Shown here piece after piece: positions 33,091-41,045 of a stretch of 55,827 nt of DNA. The stretch's first letter is position 1, and every line of letters starts with the position of its first letter. Under the pieces are notes generated by a model that did no database searches, was not told where the DNA came from, and saw nothing but the letters and a program-made list of their open reading frames with translations. The position numbers and the translations under genes are program-made. The stretch is from contig NZ_MVHE01000033.1 of assembly GCF_002086155.1 (NCBI RefSeq), forward strand, positions 1 to 55,827, given 5' to 3'. This stretch comes from Mycobacterium angelicum. GTDB lineage: Bacteria; Actinomycetota; Actinomycetes; Mycobacteriales; Mycobacteriaceae.

Positions 33091-33698
33091 TTCGCGGTCG
33101 CGCGGGTGATCCTGTTGGCGAGCAGCGTCTGGAACGGGGCACGGGCCTTGGTGGCCTGCTCGTAGGCCAGCAGGGCTTCCAGCTCGGCGACATCCAGCGA
33201 CTGCAACCGCGCTCGCAGCTGAGCCAGGGTCAGCGCCGGATAGTCGAGTTCGGTGGCCACCGCCGGTGCCGGAACGGCCGGGCCGGCCGGCTTCTTCGGC
33301 TTCTTGGCGGGCAATGGCGCGGTGGGGGGGTCGGCTTGGCCGGCATCAGCCGTGTCGGAGACCGAGTACAGCGCGAACCGTCCCTCGGCCCGGCCGCCGG
33401 CGTCGATACCGTCGATGCCGGGCAACGGGAAGGAACCCCCTTCGAGGGCTTCCAGGTCCTCGTCGAAGGTCGCCCACTCCGGCTGTTCGTCCTTGGGCGG
33501 AAACAGCGATTCCAGCGTGCTGTCGCCCTTGATCACCAGCTCGGCCAGGTTCTGCTGGAACCGCATCACGATGTGCGCCGCCGTGCTCACCAGCGTCATC
33601 GGGTACATCAGGATGGTTCGCGGTAGCTTCATCGTCTCCTCAACGGCGACCGTCGCCGCGCCGACAATTAGCCGAACCCCATACGGTGCAGTAGCCAT
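33087..33698 (-). CDS. Lipid-droplet-associated-type protein (Rv1109c homologue)
   Basis: 203 residues. A hydrophobic/amphipathic N-terminal half (GVRLIVGAATVAVEETMKLPRTILMYPMTLVSTAAH in parts) carries VIKGDSTLESLFPPKDEQPEWATFDE. The C-terminal half is Pro/Ala/Lys-rich, ending in a small helical domain (LDYPALTLAQLRARLQSLDV). Mycobacterial orthologues carry the label lipid droplet-associated protein; the biochemical role is not known to me. It heads a coupled operon with xseA and xseB (4-bp and 8-bp overlaps). Confidence 0.82.
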   Translation of the reverse strand: MATAPYGVRLIVGAATVAVEETMKLPRTILMYPMTLVSTAAHIVMRFQQNLAELVIKGDSTLESLFPPKDEQPEWATFDEDLEALEGGSFPLPGIDGIDAGGRAEGRFALYSVSDTADAGQADPPTAPLPAKKPKKPAGPAVPAPAVATELDYPALTLAQLRARLQSLDVAELEALLAYEQATKARAPFQTLLANRITRATAK

Positions 33699-33784
33699 GG
33701 ACCCAAGACTGCCTCAACCGGCGGCTAAGTCCAAGCTGGGGGCTCCCAGCGGGCGGGCGCGTGTCCTAAAAGGTCGCCAGAACG

Positions 33785-33790
33785 TACCCT
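33785..33790 (+). promoter_or_regulatory. -10 box of ispH
   Basis: TACCCT lies 7 nt before the ATG at 33798 (leaderless). Confidence 0.55.
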
Positions 33791-33797
33791 GGATGCC

Positions 33798-34796
33798 ATG
33801 GTTCCGACTATCGACATGGGGATTCCGGGTGCCTCCAGCTCGGTAGCCGATTCGCCGACGCGTAAGCGGGTGCTGCTGGCCGAGCCGCGCGGCTATTGCG
33901 CGGGAGTGGACCGGGCGGTGGAAACCGTCGAGCGCGCGCTGGAAAAGCACGGCGCTCCGGTCTACGTCCGCCACGAGATCGTGCACAACCGCCATGTGGT
34001 GGACACCCTGGCCAAGGCCGGTGCGGTGTTCGTCGAGGAGACCGACCAGGTTCCCGAGGGTGCCATCGTCGTCTTCTCTGCGCACGGTGTGGCGCCGACG
34101 GTGTACGCGGCCGCGGCCGAACGTAACCTGCAGACCATCGATGCCACCTGCCCGCTGGTCACCAAGGTGCACAACGAGGCCAGGCGCTTCGCCCGCGACG
34201 ACTTCGACATCCTGCTGATCGGCCACGAGGGCCACGAGGAAGTGGTCGGCACCGCCGGGGAGGCTCCCGACCACGTGCAGCTGGTCGACGGGGTGGATTC
34301 CGTGGAGAAGGTGACGGTGCGCGACGAGGACAAAGTTGTTTGGCTGTCACAGACCACCTTGTCGGTCGACGAGACGATGGAGATCGTCGAGCGGCTGCGG
34401 GAGCGTTTTCCCAAACTGCAGGATCCGCCCAGCGACGACATCTGTTACGCGACGCAGAACCGGCAGGTCGCGGTCAAGGCGATGGCGCCCGAGTGCGAGC
34501 TGGTGATCGTCGTCGGCTCCCGCAATTCGTCGAACTCGGTGCGGCTGGTCGAGGTGGCGCTGGGCGCGGGCTCACGTGCCGCGCACTTGGTCGACTGGGC
34601 CGACGACATCGACCCGGAGTGGCTGCAGGGCGTCCAGACCGTTGGCGTCACGTCCGGGGCTTCGGTCCCCGAGGTGCTGGTGCGCGGCGTGCTGGAACGG
34701 CTGGCCGAATTCGGCTACGACATGGTGCAGCCGGTGACGACGGCCAACGAGACGCTGGTGTTCGCCCTGCCGCGGGAAATCCGGGCGCCGCGGTAG
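33798..34796 (+). CDS. ispH: 4-hydroxy-3-methylbut-2-enyl diphosphate reductase (IspH/LytB)
   Basis: 332 residues, corresponding to LytB2 (Rv1110). It is the last enzyme of the non-mevalonate pathway, giving IPP and DMAPP. The three iron-sulphur cysteines are present: Cys34 (EPRGYCAGVDRA), Cys118 (DATCPLV) and Cys216 (DICYATQNRQ). Substrate-binding HEIVHNRHVV, GHEGHEEVVG and GSRNSSNS are intact. IPP supply links it to the prenyl synthase at 9648. It is divergent from the Rv1109c-type gene. Confidence 0.97.
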   Translation: MVPTIDMGIPGASSSVADSPTRKRVLLAEPRGYCAGVDRAVETVERALEKHGAPVYVRHEIVHNRHVVDTLAKAGAVFVEETDQVPEGAIVVFSAHGVAPTVYAAAAERNLQTIDATCPLVTKVHNEARRFARDDFDILLIGHEGHEEVVGTAGEAPDHVQLVDGVDSVEKVTVRDEDKVVWLSQTTLSVDETMEIVERLRERFPKLQDPPSDDICYATQNRQVAVKAMAPECELVIVVGSRNSSNSVRLVEVALGAGSRAAHLVDWADDIDPEWLQGVQTVGVTSGASVPEVLVRGVLERLAEFGYDMVQPVTTANETLVFALPREIRAPR

Positions 34797-34820
34797 AAGT
34801 TTCGAGCGCTTTTATTGCGT

Positions 34821-36032
34821 TCAGACGTCGTATTCCCAGGACTCAGCCTGGGGCTGGCGTGGCGGCCGCGGCCGGCTACGGCGCTCTGCGCGCGGGTCCT
34901 GACTGGCCCGGGGCTCGCTTCTCGGAGCTGAGCCGCGATAGCGCACCTGTGAGATCGGATGGTGTGACGGGTTGGCGCTGTTCGTGGGCGCGGCCCGCCG
35001 GCGCGGGGGCTCATACGGCTCATACGGCTCGTAGGGCTCGTAGGAGGGCCCGTTGCGCCGGTTGGGGGGCGCCGTTGGCCGGGGCTGCTCGGGCGGCTCG
35101 TACACGTCATAGGGATCGAATCTGCTGCTGCGTGGCGCGGGCCGCTCGTAGGGGCTGCGCCGCGCGTGCGGGTCACGGCGCATCTCGCGCGGCGGCTGGG
35201 CACGCAGGTCCGGTTCGCTCGGTGGGCGCGGACGGCGGGCCCGTCGCGGAGGCTCGCCGGTTTCGTAATCGCGCGGTTGCGGGGCGTATCGGCGACTCTG
35301 CTGGCGCCGCTGCTGTCGCTGCGGATCGGCCGGTGCCTCGTCGTTCTCCAAGCCGTCCTCCAACGACGGCCGTGCGTGGCGGGACCGGGTGCGGGTGGGG
35401 CGCTTGGCGTTTCGGCTGTTGCGTGCGGTCCGGCTGGTTCTGGAAGTCCGGCCGACGGCGTGCGTGGGCTGTGCGGGTGCGTCGTCTTCGGTGTTGTCGG
35501 TATCACGCGCCAGCAGCCCGCTGAGTTTCGCGATGAGACCGCTGAGCGCCGACGTCCGTTCGGTGCCTTGCTCGCTGGCGTCAGCGGCGTCCTTGGCTGT
35601 GCGCTGGCTCATGCCGAAGTACCACCTGGCCAGCCCGATCAGCAGCACACCGCCGGCGGTGCCCAACATCAACGGGAACCGCTCGATGAGCGGATAACCG
35701 CAGTTGATCAGGAGGTCTTTGAACTTGTCGACTTTGCCACCGTGAAACAGCCAGTAAGAGCCGGGCACCGCGCAGAAAAGTATCAGCGGCGGCTGGATGA
35801 CCGCGGTGAAGATGCCCGACTGCCGCACGGCCAGCACCGCCGCCAGACAGCCGGCGACGTAAAGGCCGGCGAAACTGTGGGTCAGCTCCTTGTGACCGGC
35901 GTCGATAAGATAGCCCACTAGCGTCGCGGTGGTGGCGATGAGAACGGCACCCCACCACGGGACACCTGGGATATTCGGGATGATCGAGCGGTGATTCGGC
36001 TCCACCGCTGACTTCGCCCGCTGCGCTGACAC
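34821..36032 (-). CDS. Membrane protein with long Arg/Pro-rich disordered tail (Rv1111c homologue)
   Basis: 403 residues. The N-terminal ~135 residues hold about four membrane helices (WWGAVLIATTATLVGYLIDAG, FAGLYVAGCLAAVLAV, GIFTAVIQPPLILFCAV, LMLGTAGGVLLIGLARWYF), a DUF6542-like module. The remaining ~260 residues are low complexity, basic and proline-rich, with a YEPYEPYEPYEP repeat, and are probably disordered and cytoplasmic. Function is unknown. GTG 36032 follows a -10 box by 6 nt. Divergent from ychF with 84 bp between starts. Confidence 0.88.
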   Translation of the reverse strand: MSAQRAKSAVEPNHRSIIPNIPGVPWWGAVLIATTATLVGYLIDAGHKELTHSFAGLYVAGCLAAVLAVRQSGIFTAVIQPPLILFCAVPGSYWLFHGGKVDKFKDLLINCGYPLIERFPLMLGTAGGVLLIGLARWYFGMSQRTAKDAADASEQGTERTSALSGLIAKLSGLLARDTDNTEDDAPAQPTHAVGRTSRTSRTARNSRNAKRPTRTRSRHARPSLEDGLENDEAPADPQRQQRRQQSRRYAPQPRDYETGEPPRRARRPRPPSEPDLRAQPPREMRRDPHARRSPYERPAPRSSRFDPYDVYEPPEQPRPTAPPNRRNGPSYEPYEPYEPYEPPRRRAAPTNSANPSHHPISQVRYRGSAPRSEPRASQDPRAERRSRPRPPRQPQAESWEYDV

Positions 36033-36038
36033 ATGTTG

Positions 36039-36044
36039 ACCGTA
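36039..36044 (-). promoter_or_regulatory. -10 box of the Rv1111c homologue
   Basis: Reads TACGGT on the minus strand, 6 nt before the GTG at 36032 (leaderless). Confidence 0.55.
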
Positions 36045-36101
36045 CCGGCTCAGAGCCGAAAGCCCCGTATATAGCTGGGCAGCCGTTGTTGGCGTGCCCC
36101 C

Positions 36102-36107
36102 TAGACT
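36102..36107 (+). promoter_or_regulatory. -10 box of ychF
   Basis: TAGACT lies 9 nt before the GTG at 36117. Confidence 0.5.
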
Positions 36108-36116
36108 TGCCGTTTT

Positions 36117-37190
36117 GTGAGCCTGAGTCTGGGAATCGTGGGTCTGCCCAATGTCGGCAAGTCGACCCTTTTCAACGCACTGACCCGGAATAACGTGGTG
36201 GCGGCCAACTATCCGTTCGCGACGATCGAACCGAACGAAGGTGTGGTTTCGCTGCCCGATCCGCGGCTGGACAAGCTTGCGGAGCTGTTCGGCTCGGAGC
36301 GCATCATCGCGGCACCCGTGACGTTCGTGGATATCGCCGGCCTGGTCAAAGGTGCGTCGGAGGGCGCTGGGCTGGGCAACAAGTTTCTGGCCCACATTCG
36401 CGAATGCGATGCCATCTGCCAAGTGGTACGGGTATTCGCCGATGACGATGTGACGCACGTCGCTGGAGAGGTCGACCCCCGCTCCGACATCGAGGTCGTC
36501 GAAACCGAGCTGATCCTGGCGGATATGCAAACTCTGGAGCGCGCGCTGCCGCGGCTGGAGAAGGAGGCCCGGACCAACAAGGAGCGCAAGCCCACGTATG
36601 AGGCGGCCGCTGCAGCCCAGCAGGTGCTCGACGGCGGCAAGACGCTGTTCGCCGCGGGAGTGGATACCGCCGTGCTGAGGGAGCTGAACCTGTTGACCAC
36701 CAAGCCGTTTCTCTATGTGTTCAACGCCGACGAGGCGGTGCTGACCGAGGCGGCACGGGTGGCCGAATTGCGCGAGCTGGTCGCGCCGGCCGACGCGGTA
36801 TTTCTAGACGCTGCAATCGAATCCGAGCTGACCGAACTAGACGATGAGTCCGCCGCGGAGCTGCTGGAGTCGATCGGTCAGACCGAGCGGGGCCTGGATG
36901 CGTTGGCGCGGGCGGGTTTTCACACGCTGAAGTTGCAGACGTACCTGACCGCCGGCCCAAAGGAGGCGCGGGCGTGGGTAATTCACCAGGGCGACACCGC
37001 GCCCAAGGCCGCCGGGGTGATCCACACCGACTTCGAAAAGGGCTTCATCAAGGCCGAGATCGTGTCGTTTGAGGATCTGATCGCAGCGGGGTCCATGGCG
37101 GCGGCCAAGGCGGCGGGCAAAGTCCGGATGGAAGGCAAGGACTACGTGATGGCCGACGGGGACGTGGTCGAGTTCCGGTTCAACGTCTGA
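36117..37190 (+). CDS. ychF: Ribosome-binding ATPase YchF (OBG family)
   Basis: 357 residues, the same as Rv1112. G1 motif is GLPNVGKSTLFNALT and the OBG-type G3 is DIAGLVKGASEGAGLGN; the usual NKxD is changed to FNADE, as in YchF proteins, which prefer ATP. The C-terminal TGS domain ends MADGDVVEFRFNV. YchF binds ribosomes and affects stress responses. The last 17 bp of coding sequence before the stop are repeated at 37813-37829. Confidence 0.96.
   Translation: MSLSLGIVGLPNVGKSTLFNALTRNNVVAANYPFATIEPNEGVVSLPDPRLDKLAELFGSERIIAAPVTFVDIAGLVKGASEGAGLGNKFLAHIRECDAICQVVRVFADDDVTHVAGEVDPRSDIEVVETELILADMQTLERALPRLEKEARTNKERKPTYEAAAAAQQVLDGGKTLFAAGVDTAVLRELNLLTTKPFLYVFNADEAVLTEAARVAELRELVAPADAVFLDAAIESELTELDDESAAELLESIGQTERGLDALARAGFHTLKLQTYLTAGPKEARAWVIHQGDTAPKAAGVIHTDFEKGFIKAEIVSFEDLIAAGSMAAAKAAGKVRMEGKDYVMADGDVVEFRFNV
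37170..37186 (+). repeat. 17-bp direct repeat, copy 1 (inside the ychF 3' end)
   Basis: GAGTTCCGGTTCAACGT is identical at 37813-37829. It encodes EFRFNV in both places. See findings. Confidence 0.85.
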
Positions 37191-37372
37191 TGCACGTGCT
37201 AATTTGAACAGCGTGGCGACAATGTCTGCCACGCTCTGCGCTTCCAGGTGAATGACCGCCTGAATCATTGCGGAGGGGCCTGAACTGATCAGGACATGTC
37301 CGAATGGGGTGCTGCGCCGCTGGCGCGCCAACTCGCTCGCGCCGGTGGACCGCTATCGGCTGACGGAAGGAC

Positions 37373-37732
37373 ATGAAAGTGATCGCGAAGGACGACAAGA
37401 ACCTCAAGCAGGTGCTCGACAAGATCGCGGGGATGAGTGAGCCTGCGCGGACTGTCATGCGGCGCATGCACGAGGTGATTATTGCTGCTGCACCTGAACT
37501 CAAGCCGCGCATTTGGTACGGCATGCCCGGTTATGCGAAGTCAGCGAGCAGTCCGGTCCTCGTCTTCGTCCGGAACGACGACCTGATGACTCTCGGGGTG
37601 AGCGACAAAGCCAGCCTCGAACCGGCCGGGGGCACCGACGGGCTGTTGGTTCCCGCGGCATGGTACTTCGCTGGCCTCGACGACGTCACCGAGCAGCGCG
37701 TTGCCGAGATCGTCCGCGCCGCGATCAAGTAG
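37373..37732 (+). CDS. DUF1801 (YdhG-like) protein
   Basis: 119 residues of the small DUF1801 domain: DKIAGMSEPARTVMRRMHEVIIAAAPELKPRIWYGMPGYA in parts (GMSEPARTVMRRMHE, IWYGMPGYAK), then VFVRNDDLMTLGVSDKASL. Members are common in soil bacteria and have no assigned biochemical function; the fold resembles iron chaperone frataxin-like YdhG. Shine-Dalgarno GGAAGG lies 3-4 nt before the ATG. It sits between the two copies of the ychF-end repeat. The 182 bp before it (37191-37372) hold no supported gene. Confidence 0.85.
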   Translation: MKVIAKDDKNLKQVLDKIAGMSEPARTVMRRMHEVIIAAAPELKPRIWYGMPGYAKSASSPVLVFVRNDDLMTLGVSDKASLEPAGGTDGLLVPAAWYFAGLDDVTEQRVAEIVRAAIK

Positions 37733-37948
37733 TCGAACGCTGTAGATCAGCGTCGAGCGTATTCGATCCTCGTCGTGTCGGCCCAGGAGTTGTTCTGCGC
37801 CGGGATGCGGTGGAGTTCCGGTTCAACGTGTAGCGGATTGCGAGACGAACTGACGGGCCGGATTTGTCGGGGTGGGCATCTAGCATCGGCCTCGATCACC
37901 GCATCCACCCCGGCTCTCTGCCGGGGGACCACCCGAGGAGTTCGGCTG
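37733..37948. other. Gene-free segment with ychF-end remnant
   Basis: 216 bp without a supported gene. At 37806-37833 a remnant reads like the last codons of ychF, giving VEFRFNV and a TAG stop in an otherwise unrelated frame. Confidence 0.6.
37813..37829 (+). repeat. 17-bp direct repeat, copy 2 (ychF-end remnant)
   Basis: Identical to 37170-37186, and 4 of the 6 preceding bases also match. It is followed by a TAG stop in the matching frame. Confidence 0.85.
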
Positions 37949-38347
37949 ATGAAGTTCGTTTCGACCCGAATCATCACAGCAGACGTCAGCCGTCTGGTTG
38001 CGTTCTACGAGATGGTTACGGAAACCGCTGCGGTGTGGGGAAATGAACTGTTTGCAGAAATCCCGACACCGGTCGGCACGCTAGCCATCGGTAGCGACAA
38101 GACGGTCCCGTTGTTCGGACAAGGGTCCGCAGAGCCCGCCGCCAACCGAAGCGCAATCATCGAATTCATCGTGGACGATGTGGACGCGGAGTACGAGCGG
38201 CTTTGCGGCAGCGTAGGCAACGTGATAACAGTGCCGACAACAATGCCGTGGGGTAATCGCGCGCTGCTGTTCCGCGATCCGGATGGGAATCTCGTCAATC
38301 TGTTCACTCCGGTCACCGACGAGGCACGCGCCAAATTCGGGTTGTGA
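37949..38347 (+). CDS. VOC-superfamily (glyoxalase/bleomycin-resistance fold) protein
   Basis: 132 residues: FVSTRIITADVSRLVAFYEMVTE opening, central GTLAIGSDKTVPLFGQGSAEPA, then IIEFIVDDVDAEYERL and the closing WGNRALLFRDPDGNLVNLFTPV. This is a typical single-unit VOC pair of beta-alpha-beta-beta-beta modules. Function is not predictable. Shine-Dalgarno GAGGAG precedes the ATG at 37949; the upstream open frame includes the ychF remnant and is not considered coding. Confidence 0.88.
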   Translation: MKFVSTRIITADVSRLVAFYEMVTETAAVWGNELFAEIPTPVGTLAIGSDKTVPLFGQGSAEPAANRSAIIEFIVDDVDAEYERLCGSVGNVITVPTTMPWGNRALLFRDPDGNLVNLFTPVTDEARAKFGL

Positions 38348-38393
38348 CATCGGACGGCTTTCTTGTCGAATTCCGCACGCTAGAACTCTGTAC

Positions 38394-38669
38394 ATGACGA
38401 CGTTGCCGCTGGCTGAGGTTCGGGCGAACCTGTCGAAACTCGTCGATGAAGCAGTACGTACACATCAGCGTGTCGAAGTGACCCGGCAGGGTCGTCGTGC
38501 CGCAGTGATTCTGAGCGCCGAAGACTACGACTCGATCATGGAGACGCTGGACATCCTCAGTGATCCGGATTTGATGTGTGACGTTCGGGCGGCTGAGGCG
38601 GACCACGAAACCTTCACGCTGGACGAAGTCACCGAGGAGATGCGCGTCGCCGGCCAGCTGCCCCGTTGA
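38394..38669 (+). CDS. relB: RelB/Phd-YefM-type antitoxin
   Basis: 91 residues. The N-terminal dimerisation and DNA-binding fold reads MTTLPLAEVRANLSKLVDEA with HQRVEVTRQGRRAAVILSAEDYDSIMETLDIL in parts, the Phd/YefM pattern, close to Rv1247c (RelB). The C-terminal ~35 residues are acidic and probably wrap the toxin. The ATG at 38394 gives the family length. It overlaps the toxin gene by 4 bp; the product is expected to repress its own promoter. Confidence 0.9.
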   Translation: MTTLPLAEVRANLSKLVDEAVRTHQRVEVTRQGRRAAVILSAEDYDSIMETLDILSDPDLMCDVRAAEADHETFTLDEVTEEMRVAGQLPR

Positions 38670-38929
38670 GCTATCGAATAGAGCTGACCCGGGCCGCGCG
38701 CAGGGCACTCACCGCATCACTCCCCACATCCGTCGCGGTTGCATGCTGGGAGTTCATCCGAGGTCCGCTAGCTGACAACCCCCGCCGCGTCGGCAAACCG
38801 CTACGCGGTGAGCTGGACGGCCGATACTCGGCACGGCGGGGTGAATTCCGGGTCATCTACCAGATTTTCGATCAGCGAGTGGTCGTTCGAGTCATTCACA
38901 TCGCGCACCGCCGCGACCTTTATCGGTGA
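38666..38929 (+). CDS. relE: RelE-family toxin (mRNA interferase)
   Basis: 87 residues, beginning at a TTG that overlaps the antitoxin stop (TTGA). RelE/ParE features are clear: YRIELTRAARRALTASLP, EFIRGPLADNPRRVGKPLRGEL, SARRGEFRVIYQIFDQRVVVRVIHIAHRRDLYR in parts. The basic residues and final Tyr match the catalytic layout of RelE of M. tuberculosis (Rv1246c). RelE toxins cleave mRNA at the ribosomal A site. Last 10 bp are antisense to the convergent DUF732 gene. Confidence 0.9.
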   Translation: MSYRIELTRAARRALTASLPTSVAVACWEFIRGPLADNPRRVGKPLRGELDGRYSARRGEFRVIYQIFDQRVVVRVIHIAHRRDLYR

Positions 38930-39381
38930 CTCAGTCCGGTGGAGTGCCGCTTCCACGTGTAACCGAACGCCCGCTCTTGAACGCCGGCCGGCTGCACTGA
39001 CGGGGAGGGTGGAGGGGAGGGAGCCGTGCTGGGGGCGGTTGGGGCCCTGCTCGGGAGGCTGGGCGGAGCCAGTGAGCCGTACTGGGGGCAGTAGGCCTGG
39101 ATGGCGGCGCCGGTGAAGTAGGCAGCGTTGAGCGCTGGCCAGTCGGTGGCGTTGGTGACCTTGGTGATCAGATCCGCGTTGCTGGTTTTGGGGTTATCGC
39201 GCAGTGTCGCGCACACAACGTTCTTGGCGACCTGAATTGCTTTTTCGGGCGGGCCGTAATTCATGCCGGACGTGTTGAGGTTGGTGATGAATGCGTCGTC
39301 GGTGGCGTCCGCGTAGGCCGGCGCCGCCAACCCGACGAACCCGACGCATACGGCTGACAACGCTATGGCTCTTAGCACCAT
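38920..39381 (-). CDS. Secreted DUF732 protein
   Basis: 153 residues with a Sec signal peptide (LSAVCVGFVGLAAPAYA, cleaved near residue 25). The mature part has a ~75-residue DUF732 domain (DDAFITNLNTSGMNYGPPEKAIQVAKNVVCATL in parts, two Cys forming a likely disulphide) and a Pro/Ser-rich tail. DUF732 proteins are abundant in mycobacteria and of unknown function. It overlaps the relE gene by 10 bp, tail to tail. Confidence 0.88.
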   Translation of the reverse strand: MVLRAIALSAVCVGFVGLAAPAYADATDDAFITNLNTSGMNYGPPEKAIQVAKNVVCATLRDNPKTSNADLITKVTNATDWPALNAAYFTGAAIQAYCPQYGSLAPPSLPSRAPTAPSTAPSPPPSPSVQPAGVQERAFGYTWKRHSTGLSHR

Positions 39382-39459
39382 GGCTCCCCCTGCTCGAATT
39401 CCGCGGCCTTCGGTGACCGGCTATTTTACCCAGCAGCCGGCGCGTGGTTAGGTGAATCT

Positions 39460-39813
39460 GTGGTCGCCGCAGGCCCTATCGGTGAACTCGATCGCCGCGC
39501 TGCTGAGTTGGATAAGCGCGAACAGACTCTCGCGCGGCGTGAGGCAGAGCTCTTGCGGCGCGAGCGGGTCGCCGATGAACGAGATCGCCTCGCTGATGAG
39601 CGGGATCGAATCGCAGACCATCGTGAACAGCTCGCCGACGATAGAGAGCTGCGCGCGGACACGCGCGAGGGTGTGACCGCGCAGCGCGAGCGCGACCGGT
39701 TACGACGCGCCGACGAGCGCACCGAGCGCGAGCAAGCCGCTGCTGGACGGGAGAACGCTGAAATCAGGCGTGCCGTGGCGGAGACCCGGCGCCGCATCGA
39801 CGCCGATCCCTAA
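39460..39813 (+). CDS. Highly charged coiled-coil protein of unknown function
   Basis: 117 residues, almost all Arg, Asp, Glu, Ala and Leu. A repeated 7-residue pattern dominates residues ~35-70: RVADERD, RLADERD, RIADHRE, QLADDRE, LRADTRE. It predicts one long charged helix, probably a coiled coil. There is no signal peptide or membrane segment. GTG 39460 is the first start of the frame; no clear Shine-Dalgarno or -10 box. The regular heptads also give an open antisense frame that I regard as a shadow. Confidence 0.7.
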   Translation: MVAAGPIGELDRRAAELDKREQTLARREAELLRRERVADERDRLADERDRIADHREQLADDRELRADTREGVTAQRERDRLRRADERTEREQAAAGRENAEIRRAVAETRRRIDADP

Positions 39814-39879
39814 GCGCTTAAAGTCACGCCGGTCACGCCCGTCGCACCCGTCACCGCGAGGAGTTGCAGGACGGTTTGC

Positions 39880-40629
39880 CTACTGCTTGTCGACCTTGGC
39901 TGCGATTTGATTGGCGATCTTGACCCCGGCGTCACCGGGATCCTTGCCGCATGCGGTGAGATCGATCGCGATGTTGTTGCGAACCGTCAGCACCCGCTGG
40001 CAGGTGCCCTTGAAGCTGACGGTGCCCTTGGTCATGGTCACCGACACCGGGATGCTCAGGGTGTTGTTCGCGGTCGACAATGCGCCCACCTGCCACACAG
40101 CTTCGGGGCTGTCGGCATCGCCCGGCGTAGTGAAGGAACGGTTCGCGCAGGCCGGCCAGCGCTGCGAGGACGTGGTGAAGAAGGCGTTCGCTTCGTTCGC
40201 GGACGGGAACAGCACCAGCGCCTGGGCTACGTCGGGGTCCATCTCGCCGCTGGGGGCGGTGCCCGTCGCGACGTCTTCGTGCCCACGAACCGCGGTGAAT
40301 CCGCTGCCCGCGTACACTGGGGCCTCCGCGGAGCCGTAGGCGAAAAGACACTCCGCGGGCCACTTCCAGCCCTGCGGCCACTGCTTGTTGCTGTCGTCGG
40401 GCATCGTCTCGATCTTGTCCTTGGTCGACATTCCGGTGATACCCATCGCGCTGTCCACCTCGGCCGGGGTGAGCAGCAGGCCGTCCAGTGCGGCCTGCGC
40501 CACCGGGGGCTTGGACGAGGTGGTGGTCGTCGTGGTCGACGACGCGGGGCTGCCCTGGTCGTCACCGCCGCAGGCCGCGACGAGTACTCCGGCGGCGGCA
40601 ACGGCGACGGCGGCTGCTAACTGACGCAT
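39880..40629 (-). CDS. Lipoprotein with PknH-like sensor domain
   Basis: 249 residues. A lipoprotein signal ends in GVLVAACGGD with the acylated Cys20, then a Thr/Ser linker (SSTTTTTTSSK). The extracytoplasmic domain (~45-249) has LLLTPAEVDSAMG, WPAECLFAYGSAEAPVYAGSG, RWPACANRSF and GTCQRVLTVRNNIAIDLTACG in parts, the PknH extracellular sensor-like pattern with four Cys for two disulphides. Many mycobacterial Lpp/Lpq lipoproteins share it; the ligand is unknown. A good Shine-Dalgarno (AAGGGGAG) precedes the ATG at 40629, and a possible -10 (TATGCT) lies at 40668-40673. Confidence 0.9.
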   Translation of the reverse strand: MRQLAAAVAVAAAGVLVAACGGDDQGSPASSTTTTTTSSKPPVAQAALDGLLLTPAEVDSAMGITGMSTKDKIETMPDDSNKQWPQGWKWPAECLFAYGSAEAPVYAGSGFTAVRGHEDVATGTAPSGEMDPDVAQALVLFPSANEANAFFTTSSQRWPACANRSFTTPGDADSPEAVWQVGALSTANNTLSIPVSVTMTKGTVSFKGTCQRVLTVRNNIAIDLTACGKDPGDAGVKIANQIAAKVDKQ

Positions 40630-41045
40630 GGATCTCCCCTTTGACGTTGGTGTAAGTCGTTTCGCGGAGCATAGTTGGGGCCCGCGGACCCCGCAGGTTA
40701 GACGCGCGCGTGTCCAGACAGGCGCGTCGCGGCACTTTGCACATTGACGCCTATTGACGTCACCAAGCCGGGGCGCGGTGAAATGTGTGACGGGCGCCAC
40801 TTATTGGTGTGGATACCAGTGGAAATGCATGGATGTTATCAAACGGATGCCTAATAGTTCGGTAGCACAGCAAATCGAATGTAATGCTGCTGGCCGGCAT
40901 TACCGCAGTTCAACGACACGATCACAGCACTTTCGCCATTGATTCACAGTTTGCTGAAGCCACAGGAATCACTTCCGTTTCGCTTTATAGATTTTCGCGT
41001 TACATTCCTTGTGTATATGCAGGTCAGGGCATTATTTGATTAACC
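40630..41045. other. Gene-poor AT-rich intergenic region
   Basis: 416 bp with no gene I can support. From about 40740 the A+T content is far above the surroundings. A 62-codon ORF at 40754-40942 has no family features and was rejected. It should hold the divergent promoters of the lipoprotein and NlpC-like genes. Confidence 0.6.

Noticed and set aside
37513..37833. 106-codon frame ending in VEFRFNV
   Set aside because: It overlaps the DUF1801 gene in another frame; only its last codons matter, as the ychF-end remnant.
40754..40942. 62-codon ORF with several Cys in the AT-rich region
   Set aside because: No ribosome-binding site, no family features and uncertain start.
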